A stretch of 64,000 bases of DNA from positions 62,001 through 126,000 of the forward strand of contig PHCC01000003.1 in assembly GCA_002842215.1 (NCBI GenBank), given 5' to 3'. Source of the stretch: Betaproteobacteria bacterium HGW-Betaproteobacteria-9. GTDB taxonomy: Bacteria; Pseudomonadota; Gammaproteobacteria; Burkholderiales; Burkholderiaceae_C. The position numbers were made by a program, and so were the translations under genes. Shown piece by piece: positions 39,881-48,496 of this stretch; position 1 is the first letter of the stretch; every line of letters starts with the position of its first letter. A model generated the notes under the pieces. That model was not told where the DNA came from, made no database searches, and saw only the letters and a list, made by a program, of their open reading frames with translations.

Positions 39881-40083
39881 CATCAACACCTTGGTGGCGC
39901 GTTCGCTCTGTGGCAACCGCGAATGGGGACTGCGCCCGCTCACCCAAACCACCTCCCCTCGAAGTGATGATCGTGCGAACCAGCAGGCACGCCCACCTGT
40001 CTTTGAGGACGATGGTGGCTCCCCCGGGCGCAGGCCCCATTCGCCGTTGCCTGAGAGCTTGCACACTGCGACGGTGTTGACGC
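39881..40083. repeat. ~200-bp imperfect palindrome in a 449-base gene-free gap
   Basis: The gap between dppF and the convergent exporter gene (39752-40200) holds no credible gene. Its main feature is a long palindrome. A 26-base arm at 39912-39937 matches the complement of 40026-40051 at 24 positions; outside it, TCAACACC (39883) pairs with GGTGTTGA (40073), and inside it CGTGC...GCACG closes the tip near 39972-39991. The whole could fold as one long hairpin on either strand. It is unrelated to the eight-copy dispersed repeat. I see no transposase or flanking target duplication. Confidence 0.7.
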
Positions 40084-40200
40084 GATAGCGGCTGCAATCA
40101 GGTGCGCTCGACGGCGAACGTGGGCCGGAGAACGGGGGGTGACGCCATCGGCCTGCGCTAGGTGCAGGCACACAAAGTCTCCAACCCCCCCTCGCAAGAC

Positions 40201-41988
40201 TCAGGCGTTGAACTGCAAAGCCGCCAGCCCCGCATACACGCCGCCCTGCGCCACCAGCTGCGCGTGTGTGCCTTGTTCCACCAGCCGCCCATGGTCCAGC
40301 ACCACGATGTGGTCGGCTTGCTGCACGGTGGCCAGGCGGTGGGCGATCACCAGCGTGGTGCGGTCTTTCATGGCCGATTCCAGCGCGGCCTGCACCATGC
40401 GTTCACTTTGTGCATCGAGTGCACTGGTGGCTTCGTCCAGCAACAGCAGTGGCGGGTTCTTCAACATGGCGCGCGCGATGGCGATGCGCTGGCGCTGCCC
40501 GCCCGAGAGGCGCACGCCGCGCTCGCCCAGAAAGGTGTGATAGCCCTCGGGCAGCTTCGAGATGAACTCGTCCGCAAAAGCCGCGTGGGCCGCGGCGCGC
40601 ACCTCATCGTCGGATGCACCGGGCTTGCCGTAGCGGATGTTCTCCAGCGCGCTGCTGGAGAAGATCACCGGGTCTTGCGGCACGATGCCGATGCGCGAGC
40701 GCAGATCGTGCAGATTCAGCTGGTGGATGGGCAAGCCATCCAGTGCGATCACACCCGAGGCCGGGTCGTAGTAGCGAAGCAGCAGACCGAAGACTGTGCT
40801 TTTGCCGGCGCCGCTGGGGCCCACCAGTGCCACGGTCTGGCCGGGCTTCACGTCGAGCGAAAAACCGGCGAGCGCCGCCTGTGCCGGGCGCGACGGGTAG
40901 TGGAACGTGATGTCATCAAACCGCAGCGCGCTGCCGCCCTGTGGTGCGACCGCGGGCACCGGCAACGCTGGCGATTGCACTGGAGACTCCAGGCTCAGCA
41001 GCTCCATCAGGCGCTCGCTCGCGCCCGCGGCGCGCAGCAGGTCGCCGTACACCTCGCCCAGCACGGCCACCGCACCGGCCAGGATGATGATGTAGACGAC
41101 GGTCTGCCCCAGGTGGCCGGCGGTGATCTCGCCGGCGATCACGGCCTGCGTGCCCTGATACAGACCCCACAGCAGCAGGGCCGCGGTGCTGATGATGATG
41201 AAGGCCACCAGCCCGGCGCGCGCCCGGCTGCGTTTGACGGCGGTGCCGAAGGCCTGCTCGGTCGAGTCGGCAAAACGCTGCGCCTCGCGGTCTTCGGCGG
41301 TGTAGCTCTGCACGATGGGGATCGCGTTCAGCACCTCGGCAGCGATGGCGCTGGAGTCGGCCACGCGGTCCTGGCTGGCGCGCGAGAGTTTGCGCACGCG
41401 CCGACCGAACCACATGCTCGGCAGCACCACCAGCAGGATGATCAGCGACACCTGCAGCATCACATAGGGGTTGGTCCAGACCAGCATCACCACCGCGCCC
41501 ACGCCCATGAAGGCGTTGCGCAGGCCCATGGAGAGTGAGGAGCCGACGACCGTTTGCACCAGTGTCGTGTCGGTCGTCAGGCGGCTCAGCACCTCGCCGG
41601 TTTGTGTGGTCTCAAAGAATTGCGGGCTCTGGCGCAGCACGTGGCTGTAGACCGCGTTGCGCAGGTTCGCCGTGATGCGCTCGCCCAGCCAGCTCACCAG
41701 GTAGAAACGCGCGGCCGAGAACAGGCCCAGCGCGACCGCCACACCGAACAGCTGCAAAAAATGCCCACGCAGCGCCACCGCCTGCGCGCCACGGTCTCCC
41801 GACACCAGGCCACCATCGATCAGGTGGCGCAGCGCCACCGGAAACAGCAGAGTGGCCGCCGCGGCGCCGACCAGGAACAGCACCGCCAGCCCGATCTGCA
41901 GCCGGTACGGCCGCATGAATGGCCGCAGGCCACCGAGCGCGGTGGGGGTGGTGGATTTGGGGCGTTCGGTGGGGGCGGCAGCGGTCAT
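40201..41988 (-). CDS. MsbA-like ABC exporter, fused permease and ATPase
   Basis: This 595-residue half-transporter has six membrane helices (first near LQIGLAVLFLVGAAAATLLF) and a C-terminal ATPase with Walker A GPSGAGKS, signature [16 protein letters not shown], Walker B LLLLDEATSALD and H-loop AHRLATV. It belongs to the lipid A / multidrug exporter group and should act as a homodimer in the inner membrane. I prefer the ATG at 41988; a GTG at 42021 would add 11 residues. The substrate is not evident. Confidence 0.88.
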   Translation of the reverse strand: MTAAAPTERPKSTTPTALGGLRPFMRPYRLQIGLAVLFLVGAAAATLLFPVALRHLIDGGLVSGDRGAQAVALRGHFLQLFGVAVALGLFSAARFYLVSWLGERITANLRNAVYSHVLRQSPQFFETTQTGEVLSRLTTDTTLVQTVVGSSLSMGLRNAFMGVGAVVMLVWTNPYVMLQVSLIILLVVLPSMWFGRRVRKLSRASQDRVADSSAIAAEVLNAIPIVQSYTAEDREAQRFADSTEQAFGTAVKRSRARAGLVAFIIISTAALLLWGLYQGTQAVIAGEITAGHLGQTVVYIIILAGAVAVLGEVYGDLLRAAGASERLMELLSLESPVQSPALPVPAVAPQGGSALRFDDITFHYPSRPAQAALAGFSLDVKPGQTVALVGPSGAGKSTVFGLLLRYYDPASGVIALDGLPIHQLNLHDLRSRIGIVPQDPVIFSSSALENIRYGKPGASDDEVRAAAHAAFADEFISKLPEGYHTFLGERGVRLSGGQRQRIAIARAMLKNPPLLLLDEATSALDAQSERMVQAALESAMKDRTTLVIAHRLATVQQADHIVVLDHGRLVEQGTHAQLVAQGGVYAGLAALQFNA

Positions 41989-42063
41989 GGAAGGAGTGTG
42001 CCGGGTTTTGTCTTGCTTCACCCGGGATCACCCTGGGCGCGGGGCGGCGGCAGGTCTGCCGCG

Positions 42064-43086
42064 CTACAGCACCACCGCGCTGACGATCAGGAAGTAGGTC
42101 AGCAGGCTCAGCAGGTCCTGCACGATGGTGGCCAGCGGGCCGCTGCCATAGGCCGGATCGCTGCCCAGCCGGCCCAGCAGCCAGGGCAGCGCCAGCCCGA
42201 TGGTGGTGGCGATGCCGCCCGCCGCCACCAGCGCACCCGACACCGCGAAGGCCAGCGACCAGTCGCCAAAGGCCAGCCACACCGCGGGCAGCGTCAAACC
42301 ACCCAGCACCAGCCCGATCAGCACGCCGGTGCGCAGTTCGCCGCCGATCAGCGTGGACAGGCGGGCGTGGCTCAGCGAGAGCCCGCGCACCGCCACCGCT
42401 TCGGTCTGCGTGCCGATGGCATCGGCCAGGTACACCAGCCCGGGCACGAAGAAGGCGATCGCCGGATTCACCGACAGCGCGCGCTCGAACCGGACCACGA
42501 TGAAGGTCGCCAGCACGCTACCCACCAGCCCCAGCAGCAGCCAGGGCAGTCGGTGCCGCAGGCGGCGCATGGGCGGCTCTTCGATCGCCTCCCGCGCATG
42601 CAGGGTTTCGCGCGTGATGCCGGCGAAGCGGTGGATGTCTTCCACGTGTTCGCGCCGCAGGATGTGCAGCAGCGCGGGCGCCGGCACCACACCCACCAGG
42701 CGCCCCTGGGCGTCGGTCACCGGGATCGCACTGAGTTCGTGGTGCAGCGCCAGCGAGGCCACGCGTTCCTGGTCCGTTTCGGCGTGCACCTTGGGAAAAT
42801 GGAGGTTGGCGACCTGGCCCACCCGGGCATCCCGGGGCATTGCGAGCAGGGCCGCCAGCGGCACGACGCCCACCAGGTGGTCACCGGCATCGAGCACGCA
42901 CACCAGGTCGATGCATTCGCTGGGCTGCGCTAGCAGCGCGTCCAGCACCTCGGCCACCGTCTGGTCTGGCCTGGCCCGGGGCACATCGACCACCGCATGG
43001 CGTGCCGCGGTTTCGTTATGGCGCGGCGCGCGCGGGTCCTGTGCGGTGCGGGGGCTGGTCGCGGCGGAGGCGCTGGGGTTCGACAT
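42064..43086 (-). CDS. mgtE: MgtE-family magnesium transporter with CBS pair, short form
   Basis: The 340-residue protein has two CBS motifs in its first half (VLDAGDHLVGVVPLAALL and VTDAQGRLVGVVPAPALL) and then the five-helix MgtE channel domain, with PAIAFFVPGLVYLADAIGTQTEAV and LRTGVLIGLVLGGLTLP. The N-terminal superhelical domain of canonical MgtE (~450 residues) is absent. MgtE channels admit Mg2+ and are gated by Mg2+ binding to the cytoplasmic part, so gating here would rest on the CBS pair alone. Start chosen at 43086. Confidence 0.85.
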   Translation of the reverse strand: MSNPSASAATSPRTAQDPRAPRHNETAARHAVVDVPRARPDQTVAEVLDALLAQPSECIDLVCVLDAGDHLVGVVPLAALLAMPRDARVGQVANLHFPKVHAETDQERVASLALHHELSAIPVTDAQGRLVGVVPAPALLHILRREHVEDIHRFAGITRETLHAREAIEEPPMRRLRHRLPWLLLGLVGSVLATFIVVRFERALSVNPAIAFFVPGLVYLADAIGTQTEAVAVRGLSLSHARLSTLIGGELRTGVLIGLVLGGLTLPAVWLAFGDWSLAFAVSGALVAAGGIATTIGLALPWLLGRLGSDPAYGSGPLATIVQDLLSLLTYFLIVSAVVL

Positions 43087-43180
43087 GGGGTTCTTTTCCG
43101 TGGTCGAGCGTGTGATCGCTCGCTGTGCGGAGTCTAGGCGCCCGGGGCGTAATTCGCTGGCGGGTCCCAGCACGAACGGG

Positions 43181-43474
43181 TCAGGCGTGGGCGTGCGCCA
43201 ACGGACCCGATATGCGGGCGTGGACCTGTTCCAGATCGGCGATGAGCGCGTCCACCTGTGCCATGAAATCGTTGCGGCTGGCGAGCGGGCTTTGGGTGAT
43301 GAGCGCAGTGGAGCGTTCGGCCAGCGCCTGTTCGCCCGCCTGACGGGCCCAGCGTCGCACTTCGCAGTAGGTCAACAAAGCCAGGCGACTGATGTCGCCG
43401 CTGCGGCGAGCGTGTTGCAGGTCGCCGAGAAGATCTTCGAGACTGAGCTGGATGGGCGCGGTGGAAGCGGTCAT
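43181..43474 (-). CDS. Small hypothetical protein
   Basis: I do not recognise this 97-residue protein. It is largely helical and charged, starting MTASTAPIQLSLEDLLGDLQ and containing RRSGDISRLALLTYCEVRRW and an alanine-rich middle. It has no signal peptide or membrane segment. The ATG at 43474 or one five codons earlier could serve as start; an AGGGAT lies upstream. It is 94 bases upstream of mgtE in the same direction. Being soluble and helical, it could be a small regulator, but this is a guess. Confidence 0.55.
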   Translation of the reverse strand: MTASTAPIQLSLEDLLGDLQHARRSGDISRLALLTYCEVRRWARQAGEQALAERSTALITQSPLASRNDFMAQVDALIADLEQVHARISGPLAHAHA

Positions 43475-43622
43475 GTTGCAGTGCAGCATATCCCTGTTTC
43501 CGAAAGCTTGCTGATCCATTCGTCGGCTGGTGGGGATTCAGCGCCCACAGCCTGGCCTGTGAGGCCGTTTGCAGCGGGATGCTCCGGTGTGCCCGGGTCA
43601 GGGTTGACACGCTGGCGGGCAT

Positions 43623-44072
43623 TCAGAATGTTGGCCGCGAAATTCCCTGAATCCGCGTTTCGATCTCACCCACGTCGAGTGCAGTGAAGTCGATGTCCTG
43701 AGCCAACTCGACCCGTTGGTCCACGTTGCGGCTGGGCGCTGCCTTCAGTTCGCCCAGCAGCGGACTGGAGACGTACAGCCACAGCTTGTCGAACTGGTTC
43801 GTCGACAGGCTTTAGTCGAGCCGGGCGGCGATCTCGCGAGCGAACTGGTGCTGGGATTTGCGCTTCGGATCGGTGTGCGGCTCGAAGCGGGCGGCTGCCG
43901 TGCTGGTGTCGCTGCGCTCATGGCCCGGCCGATCACGCGCCAGTTCGCTTCGCGGGAGCCGACCTTCCGGGTGGTGGATGGTTTCCACCACCTGCAGCGG
44001 TTCGCTGTGCGAGTTTCTGACAAAGATGCGGGCGATAGAACTGTTGGCAACCAGAGTCCATTGTTTCGTCAT
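43623..44072 (-). pseudogene. Host-attachment family protein, interrupted by an in-frame TAA
   Basis: Residues 1-86 (MTKQWTLVANSSIARIFVRN...HHPEGRLPRSELARDRPGH...DPKRKSQHQFAREIAARLD) match the N-terminal half of the host-attachment protein family. A TAA at 43812-43814 stops translation, yet the same frame continues at once with SLSTNQFDKLWLYVSSPLLG and RNVDQRVELAQDIDF, which fit the second half, to a TGA at 43623. Read through, it would be 148 residues plus the stop, the normal family length. A single base change accounts for the break. The start has GGAG upstream and faces the Fnr-type site at 44159. Confidence 0.75.
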
Positions 44073-44158
44073 GACGGCTCCAAGGCGTGGGTCGGGTCCG
44101 GCGGCTTGACAGGGCCAGGCCCCAAAGGCACCACTCTAGGCGGCTTGTCGCCCTCGCG

Positions 44159-44172
44159 TTGAGCAGGCTCAA
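44159..44172. promoter_or_regulatory. Fnr-type site TTGAG-N4-CTCAA upstream of usp
   Basis: TTGAGCAGGCTCAA is a perfect palindrome of the TTGA-N6-TCAA type. Its centre is 29.5 bases ahead of a hexamer AGAATG at 44195, which fits a -41.5 activator position and a -10 box for the usp gene at 44265. The diverging host-attachment gene could use it as well. Confidence 0.65.
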
Positions 44173-44264
44173 TCTCAGCGCCGACGGGATGCCCAGAATG
44201 CAGGTGTGCTCGTCCCCCTGCCGTGGCGGTGGATTTTTCGAGCGGCATTCAACAAGGGCTCGTC

Positions 44265-44693
44265 ATGCTGAAATTTCTGATCGCCGTGGATGGTTCTGTG
44301 CACGCGAAGAACGCTATCGAGGCCGTTGCAGCTTTGGCGCGTGCTTCAGCACAGCTGGAGGTGATCCTCGTGAACGTGAGGAACGACCCGATCTATTACG
44401 CTGAACTGCCACCCGATGCGCTGCAGGAACTGGAAGCCGCGGTGCTCACCCAGCAGGCCAGGGTGCTTCAGGAAGCCGCTGCACTGGCCCGTGCCAGTGG
44501 CCTGACCGTCAGCGCCACGCGGGACCCCAGCGGGACGGAAGCAACCGAGATCGTGCGGGTGGCCGAAGAATTCGGTGTGGACCAGATCGTGATGGGTACC
44601 CGCGGCATGGGCGCCATCGGAGGCCTGTTCATGGGTTCGGTGGCCCAGCGGGTGGTCCATCTCGCCAAGACGCCGGTCCTGCTGGTGAAGTAG
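44265..44693 (+). CDS. Universal stress protein, UspA family
   Basis: The 142-residue protein is a single-domain Usp. The ATP-binding motif G-x2-G-x9-G-S is present in GTRGMGAIGGLFMGSVAQ, and it begins MLKFLIAVDGSVHAKNAIEA. Such proteins help survival under hypoxia, starvation or other stress. I chose the ATG at 44265, with AAGGG upstream; 14 further codons in frame lack homology. Confidence 0.92.
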   Translation: MLKFLIAVDGSVHAKNAIEAVAALARASAQLEVILVNVRNDPIYYAELPPDALQELEAAVLTQQARVLQEAAALARASGLTVSATRDPSGTEATEIVRVAEEFGVDQIVMGTRGMGAIGGLFMGSVAQRVVHLAKTPVLLVK

Positions 44694-44734
44694 GGCCGGC
44701 GTGAAGCCGCTGCCAGGACCGGCACCTGGTGTGA

Positions 44735-45265
44735 TCACACCACCACGCGGGTCCAGCGCCCTTGGCTGGTTTCCGGTGCGCGCGGCAGACTGGGCGCATT
44801 GCCCGGCTTGGCCGTCGGCGAGTGCTTCGCAAGTTCCCGGTCCATGCCGTTGCGGATGATCGTTGCCAGTCCACCGACCTGCTCCGCACAGGCTTCGATC
44901 ACATCGTCCAGTGAAATGATGCCACTCAGGTGATGCTCACCATCGGTCACCAGAAGGCGGCGCACGCCGTTGTCCTGCATGGCGGCAACCGCCTGGTCCA
45001 GGCTGGCATTTTCGGCAATCAACGTGAGGTCCACGTGAGCCAGATCGCCCACTTCCATATCCAGCTCCAGCGGCATGCGGGCCAGTGCGTCAACGACCAG
45101 ATCGCGGTCGGTCACGATGCCGCACACCTGTTCACCCCTGGCATCGCCGGAGGTAACGACCAGCGTTCCCACATGGTGGTCGCGCATCATGCGCGCAGCC
45201 TCCATGAGCGAACGCTGCGCGTCGATGGTGACAATATCCCGGTTACAGATGGCGCTGACTTGCAT
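44735..45265 (-). CDS. CBS-domain pair protein
   Basis: The 176-residue protein is two CBS motifs and a short basic tail. The first spans MQVSAICNRDIVTIDAQRSL to GIVTDRDLVVDALA, the second AENASLDQAVAAMQDNGVRR to GIISLDDVIEA. Stand-alone CBS pairs sense adenine nucleotides; the mycobacterial hypoxic response protein 1 is of the same build. A near-perfect ribosome site (AAGGAGG) precedes the ATG at 45265. Confidence 0.9.
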   Translation of the reverse strand: MQVSAICNRDIVTIDAQRSLMEAARMMRDHHVGTLVVTSGDARGEQVCGIVTDRDLVVDALARMPLELDMEVGDLAHVDLTLIAENASLDQAVAAMQDNGVRRLLVTDGEHHLSGIISLDDVIEACAEQVGGLATIIRNGMDRELAKHSPTAKPGNAPSLPRAPETSQGRWTRVVV

Positions 45266-45339
45266 GGTGCCCTCCTTGGTGAGCCGTCTTGAGCGGAGTG
45301 ATCGAACGCTTGATCGTGCTCCTTTCGGCGGTTGTGCAA

Positions 45340-45353
45340 TTGCGTTCAATCAA
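45340..45353. promoter_or_regulatory. Candidate Fnr-type site upstream of the CBS gene
   Basis: On the minus strand this reads TTGAT-TGAA-CGCAA: one perfect Fnr half-site and one matching only CAA. Placed at -41.5 it predicts a transcript start near 45305, about 40 bases before the CBS start codon. No clear -10 is seen, so this site is weaker than the others. Confidence 0.4.
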
Positions 45354-45447
45354 TTGATGGCGCTGGCAGCGTCGACTGTCTGCGGCGTTCAGTGGTTCAC
45401 GCATGGCGTTCTTCGGGTTGACTTCGGTACGCGGGCGGTACAGGGGG

Positions 45448-46053
45448 TCATTGAAGGGCCGGCAGGCCCACGCTTTGCGCCAGCGTGATTCGTTGCGTGG
45501 GTTTCAGGCCCAGTCGGGTCGCCAGCAGCTGGCGGTCCACCAGGCCGCGGACCACCGTCGCCAGACCCACGCTGGTGCAGTAGAGGTAGACGTTCTGGGC
45601 AATGCACCCCGCGTCCGCACCCACCAGGAAATGGCGCTCTTCTGGCGAGGCCGGCGTCGCCTTCGCGAAGTCGGCCACATAGACCAGGGACAGGGGCGCG
45701 CTGCCCACGAAGTCTTGCGTGCCGGTGATCGCTCGCAGGTCTTCGGCCTTCACCAGATTCAGGCGATGGCAAAGCGCGTCGTAGCGGAAGCTGCCCTGCG
45801 CCAGAACCACGTAGATATCCATCTCCTGCCAGTTGTGTGCCGATGGCGCGGTGCGGCCGTGGCTGGAAGGCCGGTTGATGCCGAAGGCGGCCCAGAGCAG
45901 GGCCGAAATCTGCTCGGCCGACAACGGGTTTCTGGAAAAACTGCGGCTGCTCGTTCGCTGACGCAGCGCATCGACCAGCGTGGCCTGTACCGGCAGCACC
46001 GGGGGCGGGAGCGGGAAAGTGTCGGTTTCGAAATCGATGGCAATGTCGGTCAT
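45448..46053 (-). CDS. SagB-type nitroreductase-like oxidoreductase
   Basis: The 201-residue protein belongs to the FMN-dependent nitroreductase superfamily, SagB/ThcOx branch. FMN-binding elements are RQRTSSRSFSRNPLSAEQIS near the N-terminus, SAHNWQEMDIYVVL in the middle and VGADAGCIAQNVYLYCTSVG towards the end. Its role may be redox detoxification; mycobacterial Acg (Rv2032) is a comparable dormancy-linked relative. The ATG at 46053 has AGGGG upstream and follows a long structured leader. Confidence 0.85.
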   Translation of the reverse strand: MTDIAIDFETDTFPLPPPVLPVQATLVDALRQRTSSRSFSRNPLSAEQISALLWAAFGINRPSSHGRTAPSAHNWQEMDIYVVLAQGSFRYDALCHRLNLVKAEDLRAITGTQDFVGSAPLSLVYVADFAKATPASPEERHFLVGADAGCIAQNVYLYCTSVGLATVVRGLVDRQLLATRLGLKPTQRITLAQSVGLPALQ

Positions 46054-46099
46054 TTCGAGCCCCTGTCCATGCTTGGGTTGGCGACCCAACACCAAAATA

Positions 46100-46310
46100 G
46101 AGAAGGCCCGCCAACCCTGACGGGTGGCGGGCCTTGTGAAGGTCCCCGGCATCGCGTGTGACCGTCCTACCGGTCTGAGGGTGCCTTCACCCCTCGTGGT
46201 GTCGGAGACACCACAACCTTTCCCTCGGAAGGGAAACCTCACCTGACCGCTCGTCAACGGACTTGCATCACATTCCCCGATCAGCCGTTGCAGTGTGCAG
46301 CGACCGGGGA
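46100..46310 (-). promoter_or_regulatory. Highly structured leader of the nitroreductase gene
   Basis: The 305-base gap 46054-46358 contains a run of compact hairpins, given in plus coordinates: 46275-46308 (CCCCG...CGGGG), 46219-46236 (TTTCCC-TCGGAA-GGGAAA), 46196-46214 (GTGGTGTC-GGA-GACACCAC), 46179-46192 (GGGTG-CCTT-CACCC), 46160-46175 (GACCG-TCCTAC-CGGTC), and a terminator-like stem 46103-46135 (AAGGCCCGCCA with TGGCGGGCCTT). On the minus strand the last stem is followed by TCTCTATTTT. The layout, several hairpins, then a terminator, then the gene, is that of a riboswitch or attenuator. I cannot match it to a known class. Confidence 0.6.
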
Positions 46311-46319
46311 TGTGAGTCA

Positions 46320-46333
46320 TTGAGCAGGCTCAA
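46320..46333. promoter_or_regulatory. Fnr-type site TTGAG-N4-CTCAA upstream of the nitroreductase leader
   Basis: The same palindrome TTGAGCAGGCTCAA as at 44159. At the standard -41.5 position it would start a minus-strand transcript near 46285, just ahead of the main hairpins of the leader. The corresponding -10, CACACT, is poor, as is usual for activator-dependent promoters. Confidence 0.6.
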
Positions 46334-46358
46334 TCCAGGCGCTGGTTTTCCGCGCCGT

Positions 46359-47629
46359 TCAGTGCGCCTGCCTTTGCAGGGAGGGAGATGCGCAGGGGTC
46401 ATACATGTGGTCACGGCGGAACGGGTACGCCGACTGCACACCGCGCATGGAACCACTGGCGGGGTTGCCATTGGGCCGAGAGGCCAGCAGCTGGTAGAGC
46501 GTCAGCCAGCCGCGTTCGAAGCTCATCGCGCAGCCCGCCAGGTAGAGCCTGTAGGCTCGCACCGAGGCTTCGCTGGTGAGTGCGCGCGCCTGCGCGTAGT
46601 TTTTCTCAAGTGCATCCGAGCAGTCCCACAAAGTCCGGGCGTAGTGGGGGCGCAGGTCCTCGGCATCCAGCAGCCCCAGGCCAGCGGCGCCAAGGTGCCT
46701 TACAACCCGGGACACATGGACCAGTTCGCCGTCGGGAAGGATGTGCCGCTCGATGAAATCGCCCATGCCGGCACCCAATTGGTGGTTGTCAACGTCACCC
46801 GCGGTGATGCCGTGGTTGAGAACGAGACCGCCGGGTTGGAGCAACTGCCTCAGATGGGCGAAGTAGCGACCCAGTTGGGCCATGCCCACGTGCTCGAACA
46901 TGCCGATGGACACGATACGATCAAAAGGCCCAACGTCCGTGAGGTCCCGGTAGTCCATCAGGTGCACGCCGACTTGACGTTGAAGCCCCTTCTGGTGGAT
47001 CAAGCGCTGCAGATGGGCGTGCTGGTTGCGTGAGAAGGTGATGCCGGTCGCCCGCACGCCGTGGTGTTCGGCAGCCCACAGCAGCAGGCCGCCCCACCCG
47101 GTGCCCACATCAAGCAGCCGTTGCCCTGGTTGCAGTTGCAGCTTGCGGCAGACATGCTCCAGTTTGGCCTGTTGCGCCTGGGCGAGCGTCATGGCACCGT
47201 TGGCATAGTAGGCGCAGGAATACACGCGCAGCGGATCCAGCCACAGTGCAAAGAAATCGTCACACAGATCGTAGTGGCTTTGCACTTGCCGGGCGTCGCA
47301 CTGTCGTTGGTGCAACCAGGCTGAGCGCGCTCGACGGATGAGTCTGGTCCAGATCGAAGGGTGGCCCTATTGGACAGGATCCCCAGCCAGTTCGGCGGCA
47401 ATGGTCATCACGTCACCCAGGCGGCCCTCGATGTCCAGATCTCCGCGCACGTAGGCATCCCCAGGTTGCCGATCCGCCCAAGGGCCAGCCAATTCAGAAG
47501 GCTCGGTTTGTGCAGTTTGAGGCGCACCTGCGCCCCCGCCTTTTCCGCCCGTCCTCCAGGCCATTCCAGCGCCAGAGGAAGCGAGAGGCGCTCCATGCGC
47601 GACTCGATCCGGTTTGCAAGCGCGGTCAT
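46359..47629 (-). pseudogene. cfa: Cyclopropane-fatty-acyl-phospholipid synthase, frameshift plus nonsense codon
   Basis: The enzyme adds a methylene bridge to membrane lipid double bonds using SAM. Three pieces together make one full gene of ~420 codons. Piece 1 (47629 to ~47465) reads MTALANRIESRMERLSLPLA up to GRIGNLG. After a run of four C on the plus strand (47459-47462) homology moves to another frame, DAYVRGDLDIEGRLGDVM, as if one base were lost. That frame meets TAG at 47367-47369 and then continues to the catalytic part, with HYDLCDDFFALWLDP, the SAM motif LLDVGTGWGG and MFEHVG. The part from 47315 to 46359 could still be translated as 318 residues from a TTG. It follows the Fnr-family gene by 18 bases. 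Confidence 0.75.
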
Positions 47630-47647
47630 GGCCGGGTGCGGGTGGCA

Positions 47648-48496
47648 TCAAGCCGCGAGACTGAGCGAGTGCGCGTGCCTGCCCTGCGCGGGCAGGCGGT
47701 GAACCGGTGTTCGAGCGCGCGCGGGCACGGGTGCGTCCAGTTGCCGCCGCGTGCTGCGAGCGAAGGTGCCGAGACCGTCCATGTCCAGGATCTCGACCTC
47801 ACGAGCGCACACATGGACCAGACCCAGTGTAGAGAGGGTGGTGAAGCTGCGACTGACAGTTTCGTGCGCCACACCCAGCAGGCTGGATATCTCGCGTCGA
47901 CCCATCCGCAGGAGAAAGCGGCGCGGCGACTGACCGCAGTCCTCCATGCGCCGGGAATGCTGGATCAGGAACCGTGCGAGCCGCACCTCGGACGCGACCG
48001 CCGCCATGATGTCCACGAGTTCGCGGCTGCGCGCCAGGGTGAGGCTTCCGGCGTGCTGCAACATCAGGCCAAAGGCCGGAAGCGCCTCACACAGGCGCGG
48101 TATGTCGCACTTCGGGACCACATAGACGGCAGACTCCTCCAGGGCGGAAATGGCCACCGGGTACGTTGCCATGCAAAGCGCGTCAAATCCCAGCACCTCG
48201 CTCCGGATGGCAAAGGCCAGCACCTGTTCGTAGCCGTCCTTGTCAGTTCGGAAAACCTTGAAAGTGCCTGCGCAAACGAAGAAGATGGCATCGGCAGGTG
48301 CGCCCTCGTGCGCCAGGCTCTCGCCGGCATGCACCTTGCGAAAGCTCACAGGCACGCGCGCAGCGATATCCGAAGAGCCGACGGGAACGCCGGACATCTG
48401 CAACAAATCGGCGATGGTGCTCCCAACAGACTTCTTGGGTGTGGGGCCTCGCGGAGTTCGCTGGTCGGTGATCTGGATCGGGTCCGGGCAGTTCAT
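47648..48496 (-). CDS. Crp/Fnr-family transcriptional regulator without the Fnr iron-sulfur cysteines
   Basis: The 282-residue protein has a cyclic-nucleotide-type beta barrel (VHAGESLAHEGAPADAIFFV, EVLGFDALCMATYPVAISAL) and a C-terminal winged helix (MGRREISSLLGVAHETVSRS). The recognition helix carries E-x2-S-R, the same contacts by which Fnr reads TTGA half-sites, which fits the TTGAG sites found around it. The N-terminal cluster of three cysteines in Fnr is absent; C3 and a few scattered cysteines remain. It may respond to another signal, as Dnr (NO) or redox-type members do. A tail of ~50 residues after the helix-turn-helix is arginine/alanine-rich. Start at 48496 has GGAG. Confidence 0.88.
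   Translation of the reverse strand: MNCPDPIQITDQRTPRGPTPKKSVGSTIADLLQMSGVPVGSSDIAARVPVSFRKVHAGESLAHEGAPADAIFFVCAGTFKVFRTDKDGYEQVLAFAIRSEVLGFDALCMATYPVAISALEESAVYVVPKCDIPRLCEALPAFGLMLQHAGSLTLARSRELVDIMAAVASEVRLARFLIQHSRRMEDCGQSPRRFLLRMGRREISSLLGVAHETVSRSFTTLSTLGLVHVCAREVEILDMDGLGTFARSTRRQLDAPVPARARTPVHRLPAQGRHAHSLSLAA

Noticed and set aside
39752-40200. Overlapping open frames on both strands of the gap after dppF
   Set aside because: They arise from the palindrome itself, give similar low-complexity peptides on both strands and lack ribosome sites.
46103-46317. The hairpin series as a CRISPR array
   Set aside because: The hairpins differ in sequence and spacing, and there are no direct repeats or cas genes.
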